DNA of 64,000 nt from Sneathiella sp. P13V-1 (GTDB lineage: Bacteria > Pseudomonadota > Alphaproteobacteria > Sneathiellales > Sneathiellaceae). The stretch's first letter is position 1. Each line of letters begins with the position of its first letter. Location: NCBI RefSeq assembly GCF_015143595.1, contig NZ_WYEU01000002.1:992001-1056000 (forward strand), read 5' to 3'. The notes below the pieces were generated by a model. That model did no database searches and had not been told where the DNA came from. It saw only the letters and a list, made by a program, of their open reading frames with translations. Made by a program: the position numbers and the translations under genes. This document shows positions 42,571 to 56,203 of this stretch, in pieces.

Positions 42571-43109
42571 TAGGCAGCCGTTTTCTCCAACATCTTGGGT
42601 GTCATAAAATGAGAAAGCCGCGCTTTGGAAAATCCGATTTCCTGCCAGTTTTGCGTATCGAATTCCATGCTACATACCGCAGCTGTTGAGAATTTTCGCA
42701 GAATTCTGTTGCGGGTTTCCTGTTGGGCCGCATCCCAATTCGGCAGAACCAAAGAAAGTTCCTGCATTGCGGGATTATGTCCGATCACCCAGACATGCTC
42801 TTCTTCGGGGTTCTGGGTCATGAGGAGGTTCATAATCCCCTCTCCCATCCCAGCTGAATAAATGCTCCGATCAAAGACGACTTCTGAACTTAACGGCATG
42901 ACCGTTTTCATTCGGGATAAAGTTTCCTTTGTTCGCCGTGCGGGGGAACAATAGATTAAGTCAGGTGACAACCCTTCGTCTGAAAGATATTTCGCTATTT
43001 TCGGGGCGGCCTTTATTCCGCGCGGAGACAACGAACGATCAAAATCGGGTAATTCCAGATCATCCCATCGCGATTTTGCATGACGAATGAGGGTCAGCCT
43101 TTTGGTCAT
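42570..43109 (-). CDS. SixA-like histidine phosphatase
   Basis: A 179-residue phosphoglycerate-mutase-fold phosphatase. LTLIRHAKS holds the RHG-type catalytic His (RHAKS as in SixA), LIYCSPARRTKETL the second Arg, and VWVIGHNPAMQELSL the second His. SixA acts on phosphohistidine in E. coli; alphaproteobacterial copies are of unknown target. Coupled to the GSDH-like gene downstream. Confidence 0.86.
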   Translation of the reverse strand: MTKRLTLIRHAKSRWDDLELPDFDRSLSPRGIKAAPKIAKYLSDEGLSPDLIYCSPARRTKETLSRMKTVMPLSSEVVFDRSIYSAGMGEGIMNLLMTQNPEEEHVWVIGHNPAMQELSLVLPNWDAAQQETRNRILRKFSTAAVCSMEFDTQNWQEIGFSKARLSHFMTPKMLEKTAA

Positions 43110-43194
43110 TTCCTGTTTCCAGTCCTCCGCATTTCAACCAGCTTACACTAAAACACGCATATGGCGAAGGCATTACAGAAACAAGGTTTTGGCA

Positions 43195-43232
43195 TAAAAA
43201 AAGCCGCTTCAATTGCTTGAAGCAGCTTTTTT
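43195..43232 (-). terminator. Terminator of the eno transcript
   Basis: Long stem (AAAAGCTGCTTCAA / TTGAAGCGGCTTTT on the minus strand, one G-U pair) followed leftward by a T-run, 18 bases after the eno stop codon. Confidence 0.88.
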
Positions 43233-43249
43233 AGTCCAATAAAGGACAA

Positions 43250-44536
<1,287 letters not shown>

Positions 44537-44553
44537 TTATCGTATTTTCAGGG

Positions 44554-45387
44554 TTAGATTTGTTTTGCAAGGCGATCAAAACCTTGCAATGTCACTAGAA
44601 GATCTTCCATTTCATCAATCGGCACCATGTTCGGGCCATCGGATGGGGCATTGTCCGGATCTTCATGAGTTTCCATAAAGACCATGGCGACGCCAACGGC
44701 TACTGCTGCACGCGCAACAACTGGGACAAACTCACGTTGACCACCTGATGTCGCCCCTTTGCCGCCGGGTTGCTGCACGGAATGAGTTGCATCAAAGACA
44801 ACCGGATAACCCGTTTCTGCCATTGTCGGCAGGCCACGCATATCGCTCACCAATGTGTTATAGCCAAAGCTTGTGCCGCGATCTGTCAGCATAATGTTTT
44901 CATTACCGCTTTCAGAGATTTTATTCGCCACATGCTTCATGTCCCACGGAGCCAGGAACTGTCCCTTCTTCACATTGACAACTTTGCCAGTTTTGGCAGC
45001 GGCGACAAGCAAATCGGTTTGGCGGCAAAGGAAAGCTGGAATTTGAAGGACATCCGCAACGGACGCAACTTCTGCACATTGGCCTGGCTCATGGACATCT
45101 GTCAGAACCGGAATACCAAACTCTTTTTTGATCTTTTCAAAAACAGCGAGTGCCTTTTCAAGGCCCAGACCACGCTCTGTATGAATGGAGCTGCGATTTG
45201 CCTTATCAAATGAAGATTTGTACACAAACCCCATATCCAGTTTCTTGGTCATTTCGACCAAGCGACCGGCCATGTCCATAGCATGACCTTCGCTTTCCAT
45301 CTGGCAGGGTCCGGCGATTAACGCCATGAGCAGATCATTCCCAACTTCAAAATCCCCAATCTTTACGTGGGTTTGCGTGGTTGTCAT
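44554..45387 (-). CDS. kdsA: 3-deoxy-D-manno-octulosonate 8-phosphate synthase
   Basis: A 277-residue enzyme joining arabinose 5-phosphate and phosphoenolpyruvate to KDO-8-phosphate for lipopolysaccharide. Motifs: [85 protein letters not shown], and [20 protein letters not shown]. It shows the organism makes LPS. Lies between pyrG and eno with short gaps, a common alphaproteobacterial order. Confidence 0.97.
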   Translation of the reverse strand: MTTTQTHVKIGDFEVGNDLLMALIAGPCQMESEGHAMDMAGRLVEMTKKLDMGFVYKSSFDKANRSSIHTERGLGLEKALAVFEKIKKEFGIPVLTDVHEPGQCAEVASVADVLQIPAFLCRQTDLLVAAAKTGKVVNVKKGQFLAPWDMKHVANKISESGNENIMLTDRGTSFGYNTLVSDMRGLPTMAETGYPVVFDATHSVQQPGGKGATSGGQREFVPVVARAAVAVGVAMVFMETHEDPDNAPSDGPNMVPIDEMEDLLVTLQGFDRLAKQI

Positions 45388-45405
45388 GATCTTCTTCCTT
45401 AATTT

Positions 45406-47046
<1,641 letters not shown>

Positions 47047-47077
47047 TTATATCCAAATTCTGTTTCAAGGAAAAGTA

Positions 47078-47101
47078 AAAGAGGCGGCTAATCGCCGCCT
47101 C
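47078..47101 (-). terminator. Terminator after secG
   Basis: 8-bp GC stem GAGGCGGC / GCCGCCTC with a five-base loop, read leftward into TTTTACTTTTCC; it lies between secG and pyrG. Confidence 0.78.
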
Positions 47102-47109
47102 AGTGAAAT

Positions 47110-47433
47110 TTAGTTGTTTGAAAGGGGTGCAGAGGGTTCTGCGGGAGCCGTTTTTGCTGGCTCTTCCACTTTCGCGGGCTCATCGAGAATAGAAGTCGGC
47201 GCAGAATGGCTTCCACTGAGAATCGCCAATAGGATGCTTGTGCCCATAAATGCTGCTGCCAGAATAGCTGTTGTGCGTGTCAGCAGGTTCGCTGCACCAC
47301 GGCCCGTCATCAGTCCACCGGTTCCACCACCACCGCCGATACCAAGTGCACCCCCTTCTGAACGCTGCAACAGTACAACGCCGATCAGAAAGACCGCGAT
47401 AATAACGTGGATGACCAGCAGAATAGTTTCCAT
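47110..47433 (-). CDS. secG: Preprotein translocase subunit SecG
   Basis: A 107-residue two-helix membrane subunit of SecYEG. It begins METILLVIHVIIAVFLIGVVLLQRSEGGALGIG, followed by a Gly-rich loop (GGGGGTGGLMTGRGAANLL) and a second helix (TAILAAAFMGTSILLAILSG). The tail is Ala/Pro/Glu-rich (EEPAKTAPAEPSAPL), usual in alphaproteobacteria. Located between tpiA and pyrG. Confidence 0.94.
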   Translation of the reverse strand: METILLVIHVIIAVFLIGVVLLQRSEGGALGIGGGGGTGGLMTGRGAANLLTRTTAILAAAFMGTSILLAILSGSHSAPTSILDEPAKVEEPAKTAPAEPSAPLSNN

Positions 47434-47537
47434 GACCTAACACATTCCCGAAATCAAGACACACCTGTGCCCTAGGTTTAACAAGTTCTGGGCTGGCTTC
47501 TACACCATAGCCCAGACAATTACCAGTCTAAATATGT

Positions 47538-48293
47538 TTACTTCAGACCAGTTTCAACGATTGGCCAGAAATCGCTTGCTTTAAGGCTGGCACCGCCAAC
47601 TAGGGCACCATTCACATTATCCAGCGCCATTAATTCAGCCGCGTTACTGCCCTTTACAGAACCACCGTAAAGAAGACGAACACCGTCGGCATCCGACATC
47701 AGACCGGCCAGATCTTTACGCATATGAGCGTGAACTTCTGCCACATCTTCTGGGGTTGGGGTCTTACCTGTACCGATGGCCCATACAGGCTCATACGCAA
47801 TAACAGTATTTTCAGCAGTTGCGCCAACTGGTAGTGAGTTCTTCACCTGATCTGTAATAACAGCAAGTGTCTCCCCGCTTTCGCGTTGTTCCAGTGTTTC
47901 ACCAACGCAAACGATTGCAATAAGACCTGCCGCTATCGCTGCTTCTGCTTTTGCCTTTACAACTGCATTTGTCTCACCGTGATCTGTACGACGTTCAGAG
48001 TGGCCGACAATTGCATAAGTCGCACCAGCATCTTTTAACATAGCTGCACTTGTATCACCTGTGTGAGCGCCGCTTACATTTGCATGACAATCCTGACCAC
48101 CGATTTGAAGAACACTGTCCTTAGAAATCTGGGCCATCTGATAAATAAGAGTGGCTGGTGGACAAATAAGAACGTCACAGGCTACGGTGTCAGCATTTGC
48201 AAGTAGATCTGCAAGTGCTTTCAATTCAGCAGATGATTCATCTGCCAGACCGTTCATCTTCCAGTTACCAGCGATCAATGGGCGTACAGTCAT
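47538..48293 (-). CDS. tpiA: Triosephosphate isomerase
   Basis: A 251-residue TIM barrel. [12 protein letters not shown] has the catalytic Asn/Lys, [16 protein letters not shown] the catalytic His, [16 protein letters not shown] the catalytic Glu, and [15 protein letters not shown] the phosphate loop. The start is set at the ATG at 48293, giving the normal family length; a frame to 48314 adds seven residues. First gene of the minus-strand run and divergent from ppiD. Confidence 0.97.
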   Translation of the reverse strand: MTVRPLIAGNWKMNGLADESSAELKALADLLANADTVACDVLICPPATLIYQMAQISKDSVLQIGGQDCHANVSGAHTGDTSAAMLKDAGATYAIVGHSERRTDHGETNAVVKAKAEAAIAAGLIAIVCVGETLEQRESGETLAVITDQVKNSLPVGATAENTVIAYEPVWAIGTGKTPTPEDVAEVHAHMRKDLAGLMSDADGVRLLYGGSVKGSNAAELMALDNVNGALVGGASLKASDFWPIVETGLK

Positions 48294-48493
48294 GTCTTCA
48301 ACTTCCTCAACCATTTGTATATTTGCAGCGATTCATTCGTTTTGCAGGTGATATGCCATCTTTTTTCGAAGAAAGATACCGCTTTCAGAATTCCCTATTG
48401 CCGCACCCCACGAATACCCCCTATCATGTCGCGCCGTTATCCCTATATAGATAGCGATTAAGATTTAAACCTAATTTCGATTGATGGGTAGTT

Positions 48494-50386
48494 ATGCTTC
48501 ACGCAATGCGTAAAGGGTCAACAGGTTGGCTCGCTAAAGGACTGTTAATTCTTCTTGTTGCCAGTTTCGCCGCATGGGGAATTGGCAGTGATATGTTGGG
48601 TAGCTCAGTGACCAGTAATGTACTGGAAGCAGGCAAAACAACAGTGTCATTGGGCGAGTTTCAGCGCGAATACCAAAATCAGGTAAATATCGCGTCTCAA
48701 CGTTACCAGCGCCAACTGACTCCGGAACAGGCCCAGCAACTAGGTATTGCCCAGCAGACAGTTGCGACCCTTCGCAATCGTATTGTTCAAGGGGAGCGGG
48801 CGCAGGAATTGAAATTGGGTGTGACTGACAGCGCCGTTCGCACCGAAATTACAGAAGGCCCCTCCTTCAGAAACGAAGTAGGTCAGTTCGACCGGATGCG
48901 TTTCCAAGAAGTCTTGTCACGAAATGGATATTCAGAAGGCGAATATATCAACATTCTTCGTGACGAGATTAAACGCGCACAGCTTATGGAAAGTTTCGCC
49001 CTTCCTGGCGGTAAATCACCTGAGGTTTTCACAGACGCGATTTATAATCACTTCTGGGAAAAACGCAGTGCACGATACGTCGAGGTTGCAGATACGCGCG
49101 TTGGTGACGCTCCAGAGCCAACTGATGAGCAGTTACAGGCGCTTATCGATGACAACAAAGCGTCCTACACTGCGCCAGAATATCGTAGCGGTGAATTTAT
49201 TTTACTGACGCCAGATGTTTTTGTTGGTGAAGTTGATGTGACAGAAGACGAAGTAAAAGCTGAGTTTGAGGCTCGCGCCAATGAGTTCTTTACACCGGAA
49301 TCCCGTGCGATTGAGCAGATGATCTTCGAAAAAGAAGAACGTGCGATCGAAGCGGCCTCGCGCCTGACCGGTGGAGAAGACTTCGCAGCTGTCGCACTTG
49401 ATATGTTGCAGCTTACTAAAGAAGACATCACACTTGGTGCCAGCACTAAAAGTGATTTACTGGATGAATTGAAAGAACCTGTATTTTCAATCAATGAAGG
49501 TGATGTCACGGCCCCTGTCAAAACCATCCTCGGTTGGCATTTGATCCGCGTTGCTAATGTCACACCAGAGACCAACAAAACACTTGAAGATGTCCGCGAA
49601 CTGGTAACCCGTTCCGTTGCCCTCCGTTACGCATCTGACATTCTTCACGACAAGCAGACTGCACTGGAAGATGAATTTGCTGGTGGTGCCTCTTTGGAAG
49701 AAGCGGCCAAAGTTGTGGGCATCAGCGTTCAGAAATTTGCGAGCCTTGATCGCGGTGGCCGCGATAAAAATGGGGCAGCTGTGGCAGGTCTTCCTGTGGA
49801 AAGGGAATTCCTCGCAACTGTGTTTGATACAGATGCCAACATTGAACCTACTCTTACTCAAACGGCGTCGGGGAATTACTTTGCTCTGACCGTTCAGGAA
49901 ATCACTCCGTCCGATGTTCGCCCTCTTGCAGATGTGCGTGAAGCCGCAACGGCAGCATGGAAAGCCAAGTGGCAGCACGAAGAAAACGAAAAAGCGGTAA
50001 CTGCCCTTTTAGACAAACTAAAAGGTGGTGCTACCTTGGATGAAATCGCTGCTGAAACAAACGGTACGGTTAAGACATCCAATGTCGCAACCCGTCAGGA
50101 GCAAATTCAGGGTCTGTCACGTGATGCCACACAGAAACTGTTTGAGCTTGATGATAACGGTTTTGCCATGGGTACCAATGAGGCAGGAAACGGCTTTGTA
50201 TTGATGACAGTTGGCGAAAAAGCCGCTGCTGACAAAGTTGCTGACAAACCAATGTTTGACCAACTGTCTCAAACCATTGCAGCAAGTTTCCAGGAAGACT
50301 TGATTGCGCAGTACCAGTCCTACCTAGAAAAGGAAATCGGCTTCTCCGTCAAGGAAGGCCTAATCAGGGAATATTTCCAACAATGA
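48494..50386 (+). CDS. PpiD-like membrane-anchored peptidyl-prolyl isomerase / chaperone
   Basis: A 630-residue periplasmic folding factor with an N-terminal anchor (about residues 12-32, GWLAKGLLILLVASFAAWGI). Then a SurA_N-type helical region (VSLGEFQREYQNQVN, RFQEVLSRNGYSEGEYINIL) and a parvulin-like domain at about 260-360 (AIEQMIFEKEERAIEAASRL, ending ILGWHLIRV). A further long C-terminal chaperone part follows. The PPIase motif is degenerate, as in most PpiD. It overlaps trpE by four bases (ATGA), an alphaproteobacterial arrangement. Confidence 0.88.
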   Translation: MLHAMRKGSTGWLAKGLLILLVASFAAWGIGSDMLGSSVTSNVLEAGKTTVSLGEFQREYQNQVNIASQRYQRQLTPEQAQQLGIAQQTVATLRNRIVQGERAQELKLGVTDSAVRTEITEGPSFRNEVGQFDRMRFQEVLSRNGYSEGEYINILRDEIKRAQLMESFALPGGKSPEVFTDAIYNHFWEKRSARYVEVADTRVGDAPEPTDEQLQALIDDNKASYTAPEYRSGEFILLTPDVFVGEVDVTEDEVKAEFEARANEFFTPESRAIEQMIFEKEERAIEAASRLTGGEDFAAVALDMLQLTKEDITLGASTKSDLLDELKEPVFSINEGDVTAPVKTILGWHLIRVANVTPETNKTLEDVRELVTRSVALRYASDILHDKQTALEDEFAGGASLEEAAKVVGISVQKFASLDRGGRDKNGAAVAGLPVEREFLATVFDTDANIEPTLTQTASGNYFALTVQEITPSDVRPLADVREAATAAWKAKWQHEENEKAVTALLDKLKGGATLDEIAAETNGTVKTSNVATRQEQIQGLSRDATQKLFELDDNGFAMGTNEAGNGFVLMTVGEKAAADKVADKPMFDQLSQTIAASFQEDLIAQYQSYLEKEIGFSVKEGLIREYFQQ

Positions 50387-51900
50387 CCATTCAGCCAAGC
50401 TACCAGGAATTTACAGAGGGATTTGAACAAGGTAAGTCTCAAATCCTCTGGACCACACTGGTAGCGGATCTTGAAACTCCGGTCTCTGCCATGATGAAAT
50501 TGGCAGAGGGGAAAGCAAATTCTTTTCTGCTTGAATCCGTTGAAGGCGGTGCCGTGCGCGGTCGCTACTCTATCATCGGAATGAAACCGGACCTGATCTG
50601 GCGATGCGATGGAACACAGGCACGCATAAATCGGACAGCCCGCTTTGACCCTGAGGCTTTTGTCACTTGTGATAAGCCGGTCTTGGACAGCCTGCAAGCG
50701 CTGATTGATGAAAGCCATATTGACCTACCAGAGCACCTGCCCCCAATGGCAGCGGGTCTGGTTGGTTACATGTCATACGACACTGTTCGTCTTATGGAAG
50801 ATATTCCTGACAGCAACCCAAATGAATTGGGCTTGCCAGACGGTATGTTTATCCGCCCAACGGTTATGGCCATCTTTGACAGTATTCTGGACGTCGTTAC
50901 CATTGTAACGCCTGTGTGGTATGGTGATGGGCGGTCCGCGCAAACGGCGTATAACCATGCAGCGGAACGCCTGACCGATGCGGTGAATGACTTCTCACGT
51001 TCCCTGCCCCATACGGTATCCACTGGCGATGTGATGGATGATCTGCCTGAGCCTACCTCAAACACCACTAAGGATGAATTCTTTGCCATGGTGGAAAAGG
51101 CAAAGGAATATATCCGTGCTGGTGATATTTTTCAGGTGGTGCCAAGTCAGCGGTTTGAAATTCCATTTCAGTTGCCGTCCTTGTCCCTTTACCGTGCACT
51201 TCGCAGAACAAATCCTTCCCCGTTTATGTTCTATCTGAACTTTGGAGAGTTTTCTGTGGTTGGATCCAGCCCGGAAATTCTTGTTCGACTGCGGGATGAA
51301 CGGGTGACCATTCGTCCAATTGCAGGCACACGCCCACGCGGTGCCAATAAGGCAGAAGATCAGGCCCTTGCTGACGATCTTTTGAGTGATCCAAAAGAAC
51401 TTGCCGAGCATTTGATGCTGCTTGATCTGGGTCGCAACGATGTCGGCCGAGTGAGTAAGATTGGATCTGTTGAAGTCACTGAGAGGATGATCATCGAGAA
51501 CTACTCTCACGTGATGCATATCGTCTCCAACGTGGAAGGTCAGATCCAGGAAGGCTTAACCGCGATCGATGCGCTTAAAGCCGGCTTCCCTGCGGGAACG
51601 GTTTCAGGTGCCCCAAAAGTGCGGGCCATGGAAATCATTGATGAGCTTGAGAAATCCCGCCGCGGCGTTTATGGCGGTGCAGTTGGTTATTTCTCAGCCA
51701 ATGGATCAATGGATACCTGTATTGCGCTTCGGACAGCTGTGGTGAAAGATGACAAGATCTATATTCAGGCGGGCGGTGGTGTCGTTGCAGACAGTGTCCC
51801 GGAATCTGAATATCAAGAGACTGTCAATAAATCCAAAGCCCTTGTTCGCGCGGCGCAGGAAGCGGTGCGCTTTGCCTCAGAAGGCAGCGGTAACCGTTAA
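50383..51900 (+). CDS. trpE: Anthranilate synthase component I
   Basis: A 505-residue enzyme that turns chorismate into anthranilate with ammonia from TrpG. The N-terminal part has LLESVEGGAVRGRYSIIG (includes the tryptophan-site region). The chorismate-binding domain shows GDIFQVVPSQRFEIPF, NPSPFMFYLNFG, VVGSSPEILVRL, RPIAGTRPRG, LMLLDLGRNDVGRV, FPAGTVSGAPKVRAMEIIDE and GGAVGYFSANGSMDTCIALRT. No leader peptide can precede it because its start overlaps ppiD. It is separated from trpG by a gene on the other strand. Confidence 0.97.
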   Translation: MTIQPSYQEFTEGFEQGKSQILWTTLVADLETPVSAMMKLAEGKANSFLLESVEGGAVRGRYSIIGMKPDLIWRCDGTQARINRTARFDPEAFVTCDKPVLDSLQALIDESHIDLPEHLPPMAAGLVGYMSYDTVRLMEDIPDSNPNELGLPDGMFIRPTVMAIFDSILDVVTIVTPVWYGDGRSAQTAYNHAAERLTDAVNDFSRSLPHTVSTGDVMDDLPEPTSNTTKDEFFAMVEKAKEYIRAGDIFQVVPSQRFEIPFQLPSLSLYRALRRTNPSPFMFYLNFGEFSVVGSSPEILVRLRDERVTIRPIAGTRPRGANKAEDQALADDLLSDPKELAEHLMLLDLGRNDVGRVSKIGSVEVTERMIIENYSHVMHIVSNVEGQIQEGLTAIDALKAGFPAGTVSGAPKVRAMEIIDELEKSRRGVYGGAVGYFSANGSMDTCIALRTAVVKDDKIYIQAGGGVVADSVPESEYQETVNKSKALVRAAQEAVRFASEGSGNR

Positions 51901-51902
51901 AT

Positions 51903-53033
51903 CTATTTCACAAGTGCGGCGGTCACAGGGATTAAGACAAATCCTTTCCGCCGCGCCTCCGGTATCCATTTTTTCAAGGCTTCGATAGTTTCTTTGTAAG
52001 GGTGACCGATAGCAATCGCCTGTCCATTTTTAAGGGCCACCTCCTCCACTTTTTGAAGCTGCTTCAAGATAGCATCTACTTCCGCGGTGTTATCCAGGAA
52101 AATATCTCTGTTCGCAGTTGGCAGGCCCCGCTCCTTCGCTAACTGATATCCTGTAGACTTTGCAGTTGTCCGGCTATCCAGAAACAAAAGACCTTTTTCT
52201 GCGACAACATCCATGACAACCCGCATGCCTTCACGGTAGGCTGTAAATTTGCTGCCCATATGGTTATTGATACCGACAAACCCGTCAAACGAAGCCAGGT
52301 TTTTCCGGGTACGTTCTTCAATCTCTTTTAGGGATAATTCCGTGAGCAACGCGTTGGGGCCTGGGTTCGCTGATTTCCGAGACGGCTCCATTGGCATATG
52401 AACCATAATCTCGTGGCCTTTGTTGCGGGATAGATCCGCACTTTCTTGCAGACCATTTCCATATGGTAGAAAAGCGAAAGTAAGCGGAGCTGGTAAATTC
52501 GCCAGATCAATGACACGTCCCTTATTAAGCCCAACATCATCAATCACAATGGCAATGGCGGGACGCCCGTTTCTCTCTTCACTTTGGGCCGCAAATCTCT
52601 CCCACGCTGGCCCATCTAAAGAGCTCACTTTTGGTGGCTTAGAAATTGCTTCTGGGTCCTCCGGCGGGAGGGTAGCTACGACCGATGTTTTTTCTTCCTC
52701 GACGGCAGGCGGGAAAAGAGGGTCACGTTTTCCTTCTGGCGATACACCAGCGCGATCTACAGGCAATCCTTCTTCATAAGCTGGAAATCGCACCTCAGGC
52801 GCACTTAACGCCTCTGGTTTATTGGACGGCCCCTTAGTCTCAGCAATTTCAGTCTTGGGACGGTCTTCGTCCTCATCATCAAGGATACCACCAACTAACA
52901 TTCCTGTGGCGAGGCTTAATACGAGTACCGCGACGCAAAAACTGATAATTTTTGTAGGTGACTCCCAGATAGATGATGGGTTTTCCACCTCTTCATGCTT
53001 CACCTTATTCTGCGTCTTCTTCTTTTTAGCCAT
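51903..53033 (-). CDS. Divergent polysaccharide deacetylase family protein (YibQ-like)
   Basis: A 376-residue protein. A Lys-rich start (MAKKKKTQNK) precedes a single membrane helix at about 30-52, then an acidic Pro/Glu linker to about 150. The catalytic-fold region follows: IAIVIDDVGLNKGRVIDLANLPAPL, THEIMVHMPME-type segment (GHEIMVHMPMEPS), GINNHMGSKFTAY, LFLDSRTTAKS, NRDIFLDN and a late GHPYKETIEALKKW. These match the divergent deacetylase (DUF610/YibQ) group, usually encoded with envelope proteases. The activity is not established for the group. It lies between trpE and trpG on the opposite strand. Confidence 0.85.
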   Translation of the reverse strand: MAKKKKTQNKVKHEEVENPSSIWESPTKIISFCVAVLVLSLATGMLVGGILDDEDEDRPKTEIAETKGPSNKPEALSAPEVRFPAYEEGLPVDRAGVSPEGKRDPLFPPAVEEEKTSVVATLPPEDPEAISKPPKVSSLDGPAWERFAAQSEERNGRPAIAIVIDDVGLNKGRVIDLANLPAPLTFAFLPYGNGLQESADLSRNKGHEIMVHMPMEPSRKSANPGPNALLTELSLKEIEERTRKNLASFDGFVGINNHMGSKFTAYREGMRVVMDVVAEKGLLFLDSRTTAKSTGYQLAKERGLPTANRDIFLDNTAEVDAILKQLQKVEEVALKNGQAIAIGHPYKETIEALKKWIPEARRKGFVLIPVTAALVK

Positions 53034-53306
53034 AAATCGATCGTCACCGGTATGATTTCATGCTCTTTTGTAGGGCATCAATTCTACAAGGAACAGAATT
53101 AATTGTGATTTGCCACAATGTTTTTGCCTACCAATTATGGTAAAAATCAGAACGTTTAAAGAATATGAATTAAATCAAGTCAATTTGAGCATTTCAGGGG
53201 TTGACGCGCCCCCAAAAGACGCCAAACTACAGACTTTCGCGAAACACCTTCTGGTGAAAGTGACATTTTACATGACCGCATGTAGAATTCCTTTCAAGAT
53301 ATTGAT
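53034..53306. other. Intergenic region between yibQ-like gene and trpG
   Basis: A 273-base gap between divergent genes. It contains short dyads (TACATG / CATGTA around 53270-53285) but no convincing leader peptide with Trp codons and no terminator-like attenuator before trpG. Confidence 0.5.
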
Positions 53307-53900
53307 ATGATTACATTAATAGACAACTACGACAGTTTTACATACAACCTGGTTCACTTTCTTGGCGAATTGGGCGCAGACATTAAAGTCTATCGGAATG
53401 ACGTCGTCTCCGTTGATGAGGTTTTAAGGGAAAAACCCTCCGGGATTGTCTTGTCTCCGGGCCCTTGCTCGCCTGATAAAGCGGGTATCTGCCTTGATAT
53501 GGTCAAATCAGCCGCCGCAACGGGTGTTCCGCTTTTTGGTGTTTGCCTTGGACATCAGTCAATTGGTCAGGCATTTGGCGGTAAAGTCATTCGCGCAGAT
53601 GAGCTTATGCACGGAAAGACTTCTGACATTCACCATGAAGGTAAAGGCGTTTTTGCGGGTCTTCCCTCTCCTTTCACAGCGACACGCTATCACTCTTTGA
53701 CTGTCGAGCGGGAAAGCCTTCCTGACAGCCTGGAAATTACAGCCGAGACTTTGGATGGCGTCATCATGGGACTACGTCACAAAGAATATCCAATTCACGG
53801 TGTTCAGTTCCACCCTGAGAGCATTGCCTCAGAACAGGGACACGCCATTTTGCAGAATTTCCTGGATCTGACAAACGAGCCAACAAAGGCAGTCGCGTAA
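53307..53900 (+). CDS. trpG: Anthranilate / aminodeoxychorismate synthase component II (glutamine amidotransferase)
   Basis: A 197-residue class I amidotransferase giving ammonia to TrpE (and possibly PabB). Starts [23 protein letters not shown]. The catalytic Cys lies in [17 protein letters not shown] and the His/Glu pair in [16 protein letters not shown]. First gene of the trpGDC-moaC-moeA run; trpD begins one base after its stop. Confidence 0.96.
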   Translation: MITLIDNYDSFTYNLVHFLGELGADIKVYRNDVVSVDEVLREKPSGIVLSPGPCSPDKAGICLDMVKSAAATGVPLFGVCLGHQSIGQAFGGKVIRADELMHGKTSDIHHEGKGVFAGLPSPFTATRYHSLTVERESLPDSLEITAETLDGVIMGLRHKEYPIHGVQFHPESIASEQGHAILQNFLDLTNEPTKAVA

Positions 53901-53901
53901 C

Positions 53902-54927
53902 ATGAGTGTCGCGAATTTTAAAAACCTTATTGCTAAGATTGCCTCCGGAGGAACTCTATCTGAGGAAGAAGCGAAAGAGGCCTTTAATATTATTCTGTCT
54001 GGTGATGCTACACCGTCCCAGATGGGTGCTTTCCTTATGGGGCTACATCTTCGTGGTGAAACTGTCGATGAACTGGTTGGCGGTGTGAGCGTCCTTCGCG
54101 AAAAAGCCACGTATATCACCGCACCTGAAGGGGCTATTGACCTTGTGGGTACCGGTGGCGATGGTCATGGCACCTATAACATTTCAACAGCTGCCGCTTT
54201 CGTGGTTGCTGGTGCCGGCGTTCCCGTAGCCAAACATGGAAATAAAGCTGCATCCTCGAAATCTGGCACTGCGGATGTTCAGGCAGAGCTTGGTATCAAC
54301 ACAGAATGTGACCTGTCATTAACGCAGAAAGCTGTTCATGAGGCGAATATCGGCTTTATGGTCGCTTATCGCCATCACGGCGCGATGCGGCATGTAGGGC
54401 CTACTCGCGTTGAACTTGGAATTCGTACTATTTTCAACCTGTTAGGGGTTATGTCTAATCCTGCAGCAGTAAAACGTCAACTGACGGGTGTCTACGATCC
54501 ACGTTGGATGATCCCCATGGTGGAAACATTGAAAGCCCTTGGATCAGAACATGTATGGATCATGCATGGATCAGATGGTCTTGATGAACTCACCACAACA
54601 GGCCCTTCACTAGTTGCAGAGCTAAAGGACGGGCAAATTCGTGAATTTGAAATCACGCCAGAAGAAGTTGGCCTTCCGAGAGCTACGCTTGATGAGCTTA
54701 AAGGCGGAACACCCGCCGAAAATGCCGCCGCACTAATGGCCCTGTTGAAGGGTGAAGCATCACCTTATCGGGATGTAACTTTGTTGAATGCCGGTGCTGC
54801 GCTTGTTGTGGGTGGTAAATGCAACAGCGTTAAAGAAGGTATCGACCTTGCCGCACAATCCATCGACAGCGGTAAGGCGCTGGCGGCTATGGAAAAACTT
54901 AAAGAAATTACAAATCTGAGTGTCTGA
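53902..54927 (+). CDS. trpD: Anthranilate phosphoribosyltransferase
   Basis: A 341-residue enzyme transferring phosphoribose from PRPP to anthranilate. The glycine-rich PRPP site reads [20 protein letters not shown], followed by [20 protein letters not shown], then [37 protein letters not shown] and a DELTTTGPS motif. Tightly packed between trpG and trpC. Confidence 0.97.
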   Translation: MSVANFKNLIAKIASGGTLSEEEAKEAFNIILSGDATPSQMGAFLMGLHLRGETVDELVGGVSVLREKATYITAPEGAIDLVGTGGDGHGTYNISTAAAFVVAGAGVPVAKHGNKAASSKSGTADVQAELGINTECDLSLTQKAVHEANIGFMVAYRHHGAMRHVGPTRVELGIRTIFNLLGVMSNPAAVKRQLTGVYDPRWMIPMVETLKALGSEHVWIMHGSDGLDELTTTGPSLVAELKDGQIREFEITPEEVGLPRATLDELKGGTPAENAAALMALLKGEASPYRDVTLLNAGAALVVGGKCNSVKEGIDLAAQSIDSGKALAAMEKLKEITNLSV

Positions 54928-54932
54928 ATTTA

Positions 54933-55724
54933 ATGAGTATTCTTGCCAAAATTTGCGATGATAAACGCGTCCATGTTGCAGCTTGCAAAAAGAAAACAAG
55001 CCTGTCTGAGCTTGAAACAGCAGCCAAAGTCCAAAGCCCAACACGCGGCTTTTTGAATAACCTGCGTCAAGCTCGTTCGGAAGGTCGTTATGGTCTGATC
55101 GCTGAGGTAAAGAAAGCCTCCCCTTCTAAAGGGTTGATCCGCGAAGATTTTAACCCGCCACTTCTTGCCAAAGCGTATGAAGATGGCGGCGCAACCTGCC
55201 TGTCTGTACTCACTGACATTCCCTATTTTCAGGGGGCAGATGAGTATCTGGTTGCCGCTCGTGCCGCTGTGTCCCTCCCCGTGCTCCGTAAAGACTTTAT
55301 GGTTGATCCCTATCAGGTAACAGAAGCTCGTGCCCTTGGCGCGGACTGTATTCTGCTGATTATGGCGGCACTTGATGATGGATTGGCAGCTGAACTTGAA
55401 AGCGCAGCCTTTGATTGGGGCATGGATGTTCTGATCGAAGTTCATGACGCAGAAGAATTGGAGCGGGCGAAGAAACTGAAAAGCCCGCTTATCGGTGTAA
55501 ATAACCGCAACCTTAAAACGCTGGAAGTAGACATCGCGACAACTGAGGCCCTGTCCGCGGGTCTTCCTGAGAATTGTATCGCAGTAAGCGAAAGTGGTCT
55601 CTACACACCTGCAGATCTTGCACGTATGGAAAAAGCGGGCTGTGGATGTTTCCTCGTTGGTGAAAGCCTGATGCGTCAGGATGACGTGGCCGAAGCCGTT
55701 CGCACGTTGCTTACAAAGGACTGA
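54933..55724 (+). CDS. trpC: Indole-3-glycerol phosphate synthase
   Basis: A 263-residue TIM barrel for the fourth step of tryptophan synthesis. Motifs: [19 protein letters not shown] (catalytic Lys), [64 protein letters not shown], and [16 protein letters not shown] with [12 protein letters not shown]. Not fused to trpF. Confidence 0.96.
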   Translation: MSILAKICDDKRVHVAACKKKTSLSELETAAKVQSPTRGFLNNLRQARSEGRYGLIAEVKKASPSKGLIREDFNPPLLAKAYEDGGATCLSVLTDIPYFQGADEYLVAARAAVSLPVLRKDFMVDPYQVTEARALGADCILLIMAALDDGLAAELESAAFDWGMDVLIEVHDAEELERAKKLKSPLIGVNNRNLKTLEVDIATTEALSAGLPENCIAVSESGLYTPADLARMEKAGCGCFLVGESLMRQDDVAEAVRTLLTKD

Positions 55725-55726
55725 TC

Positions 55727-56203
55727 ATGGGTGAATTTACTCACTTTGACGATAAAGGTGCCGCCCATATGGTCAATGTGGGTGATAAGGACATCACAGA
55801 ACGCAGCGCGACCGCAACCGCGCGCGTCATTATGCAATCTGAGACCTTAAAACTGATCTTGGACGGTAAAGCCAAAAAAGGGGATGTTCTAGGTGTCGCC
55901 CGCCTTGCCGGCATTATGGCTGCGAAAAAGACACCTGATCTTATCCCGCTTTGCCATCCTCTCGCCCTTACCAATGTGACGGTGGAGTTTGAAACAAAAG
56001 AAGATGAAAATGCCATCGACATTTTCGCGACCTGTAAGCTGAAGGGGCGCACGGGTGTCGAAATGGAGGCTCTCACAGCCGCGTCAATTGCGGCTTTGAC
56101 AATCTACGATATGTGTAAAGCAGTCGATCGCGGGATGGAGATTTCATCAACACGCCTGTTGGAAAAAAGTGGCGGTAAATCAGGACATTACGTGGCGACA
56201 TGA
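55727..56203 (+). CDS. moaC: Cyclic pyranopterin monophosphate synthase
   Basis: A 158-residue molybdenum-cofactor enzyme acting after MoaA. Motifs: [55 protein letters not shown] and [13 protein letters not shown]. It overlaps moeA by four bases (ATGA). Confidence 0.96.
   Translation: MGEFTHFDDKGAAHMVNVGDKDITERSATATARVIMQSETLKLILDGKAKKGDVLGVARLAGIMAAKKTPDLIPLCHPLALTNVTVEFETKEDENAIDIFATCKLKGRTGVEMEALTAASIAALTIYDMCKAVDRGMEISSTRLLEKSGGKSGHYVAT

Noticed and set aside
53110-53310. Plus-strand frame before trpG as a leader or small gene
   Set aside because: No Trp codon cluster, no attenuator hairpin and no clear ribosome site.
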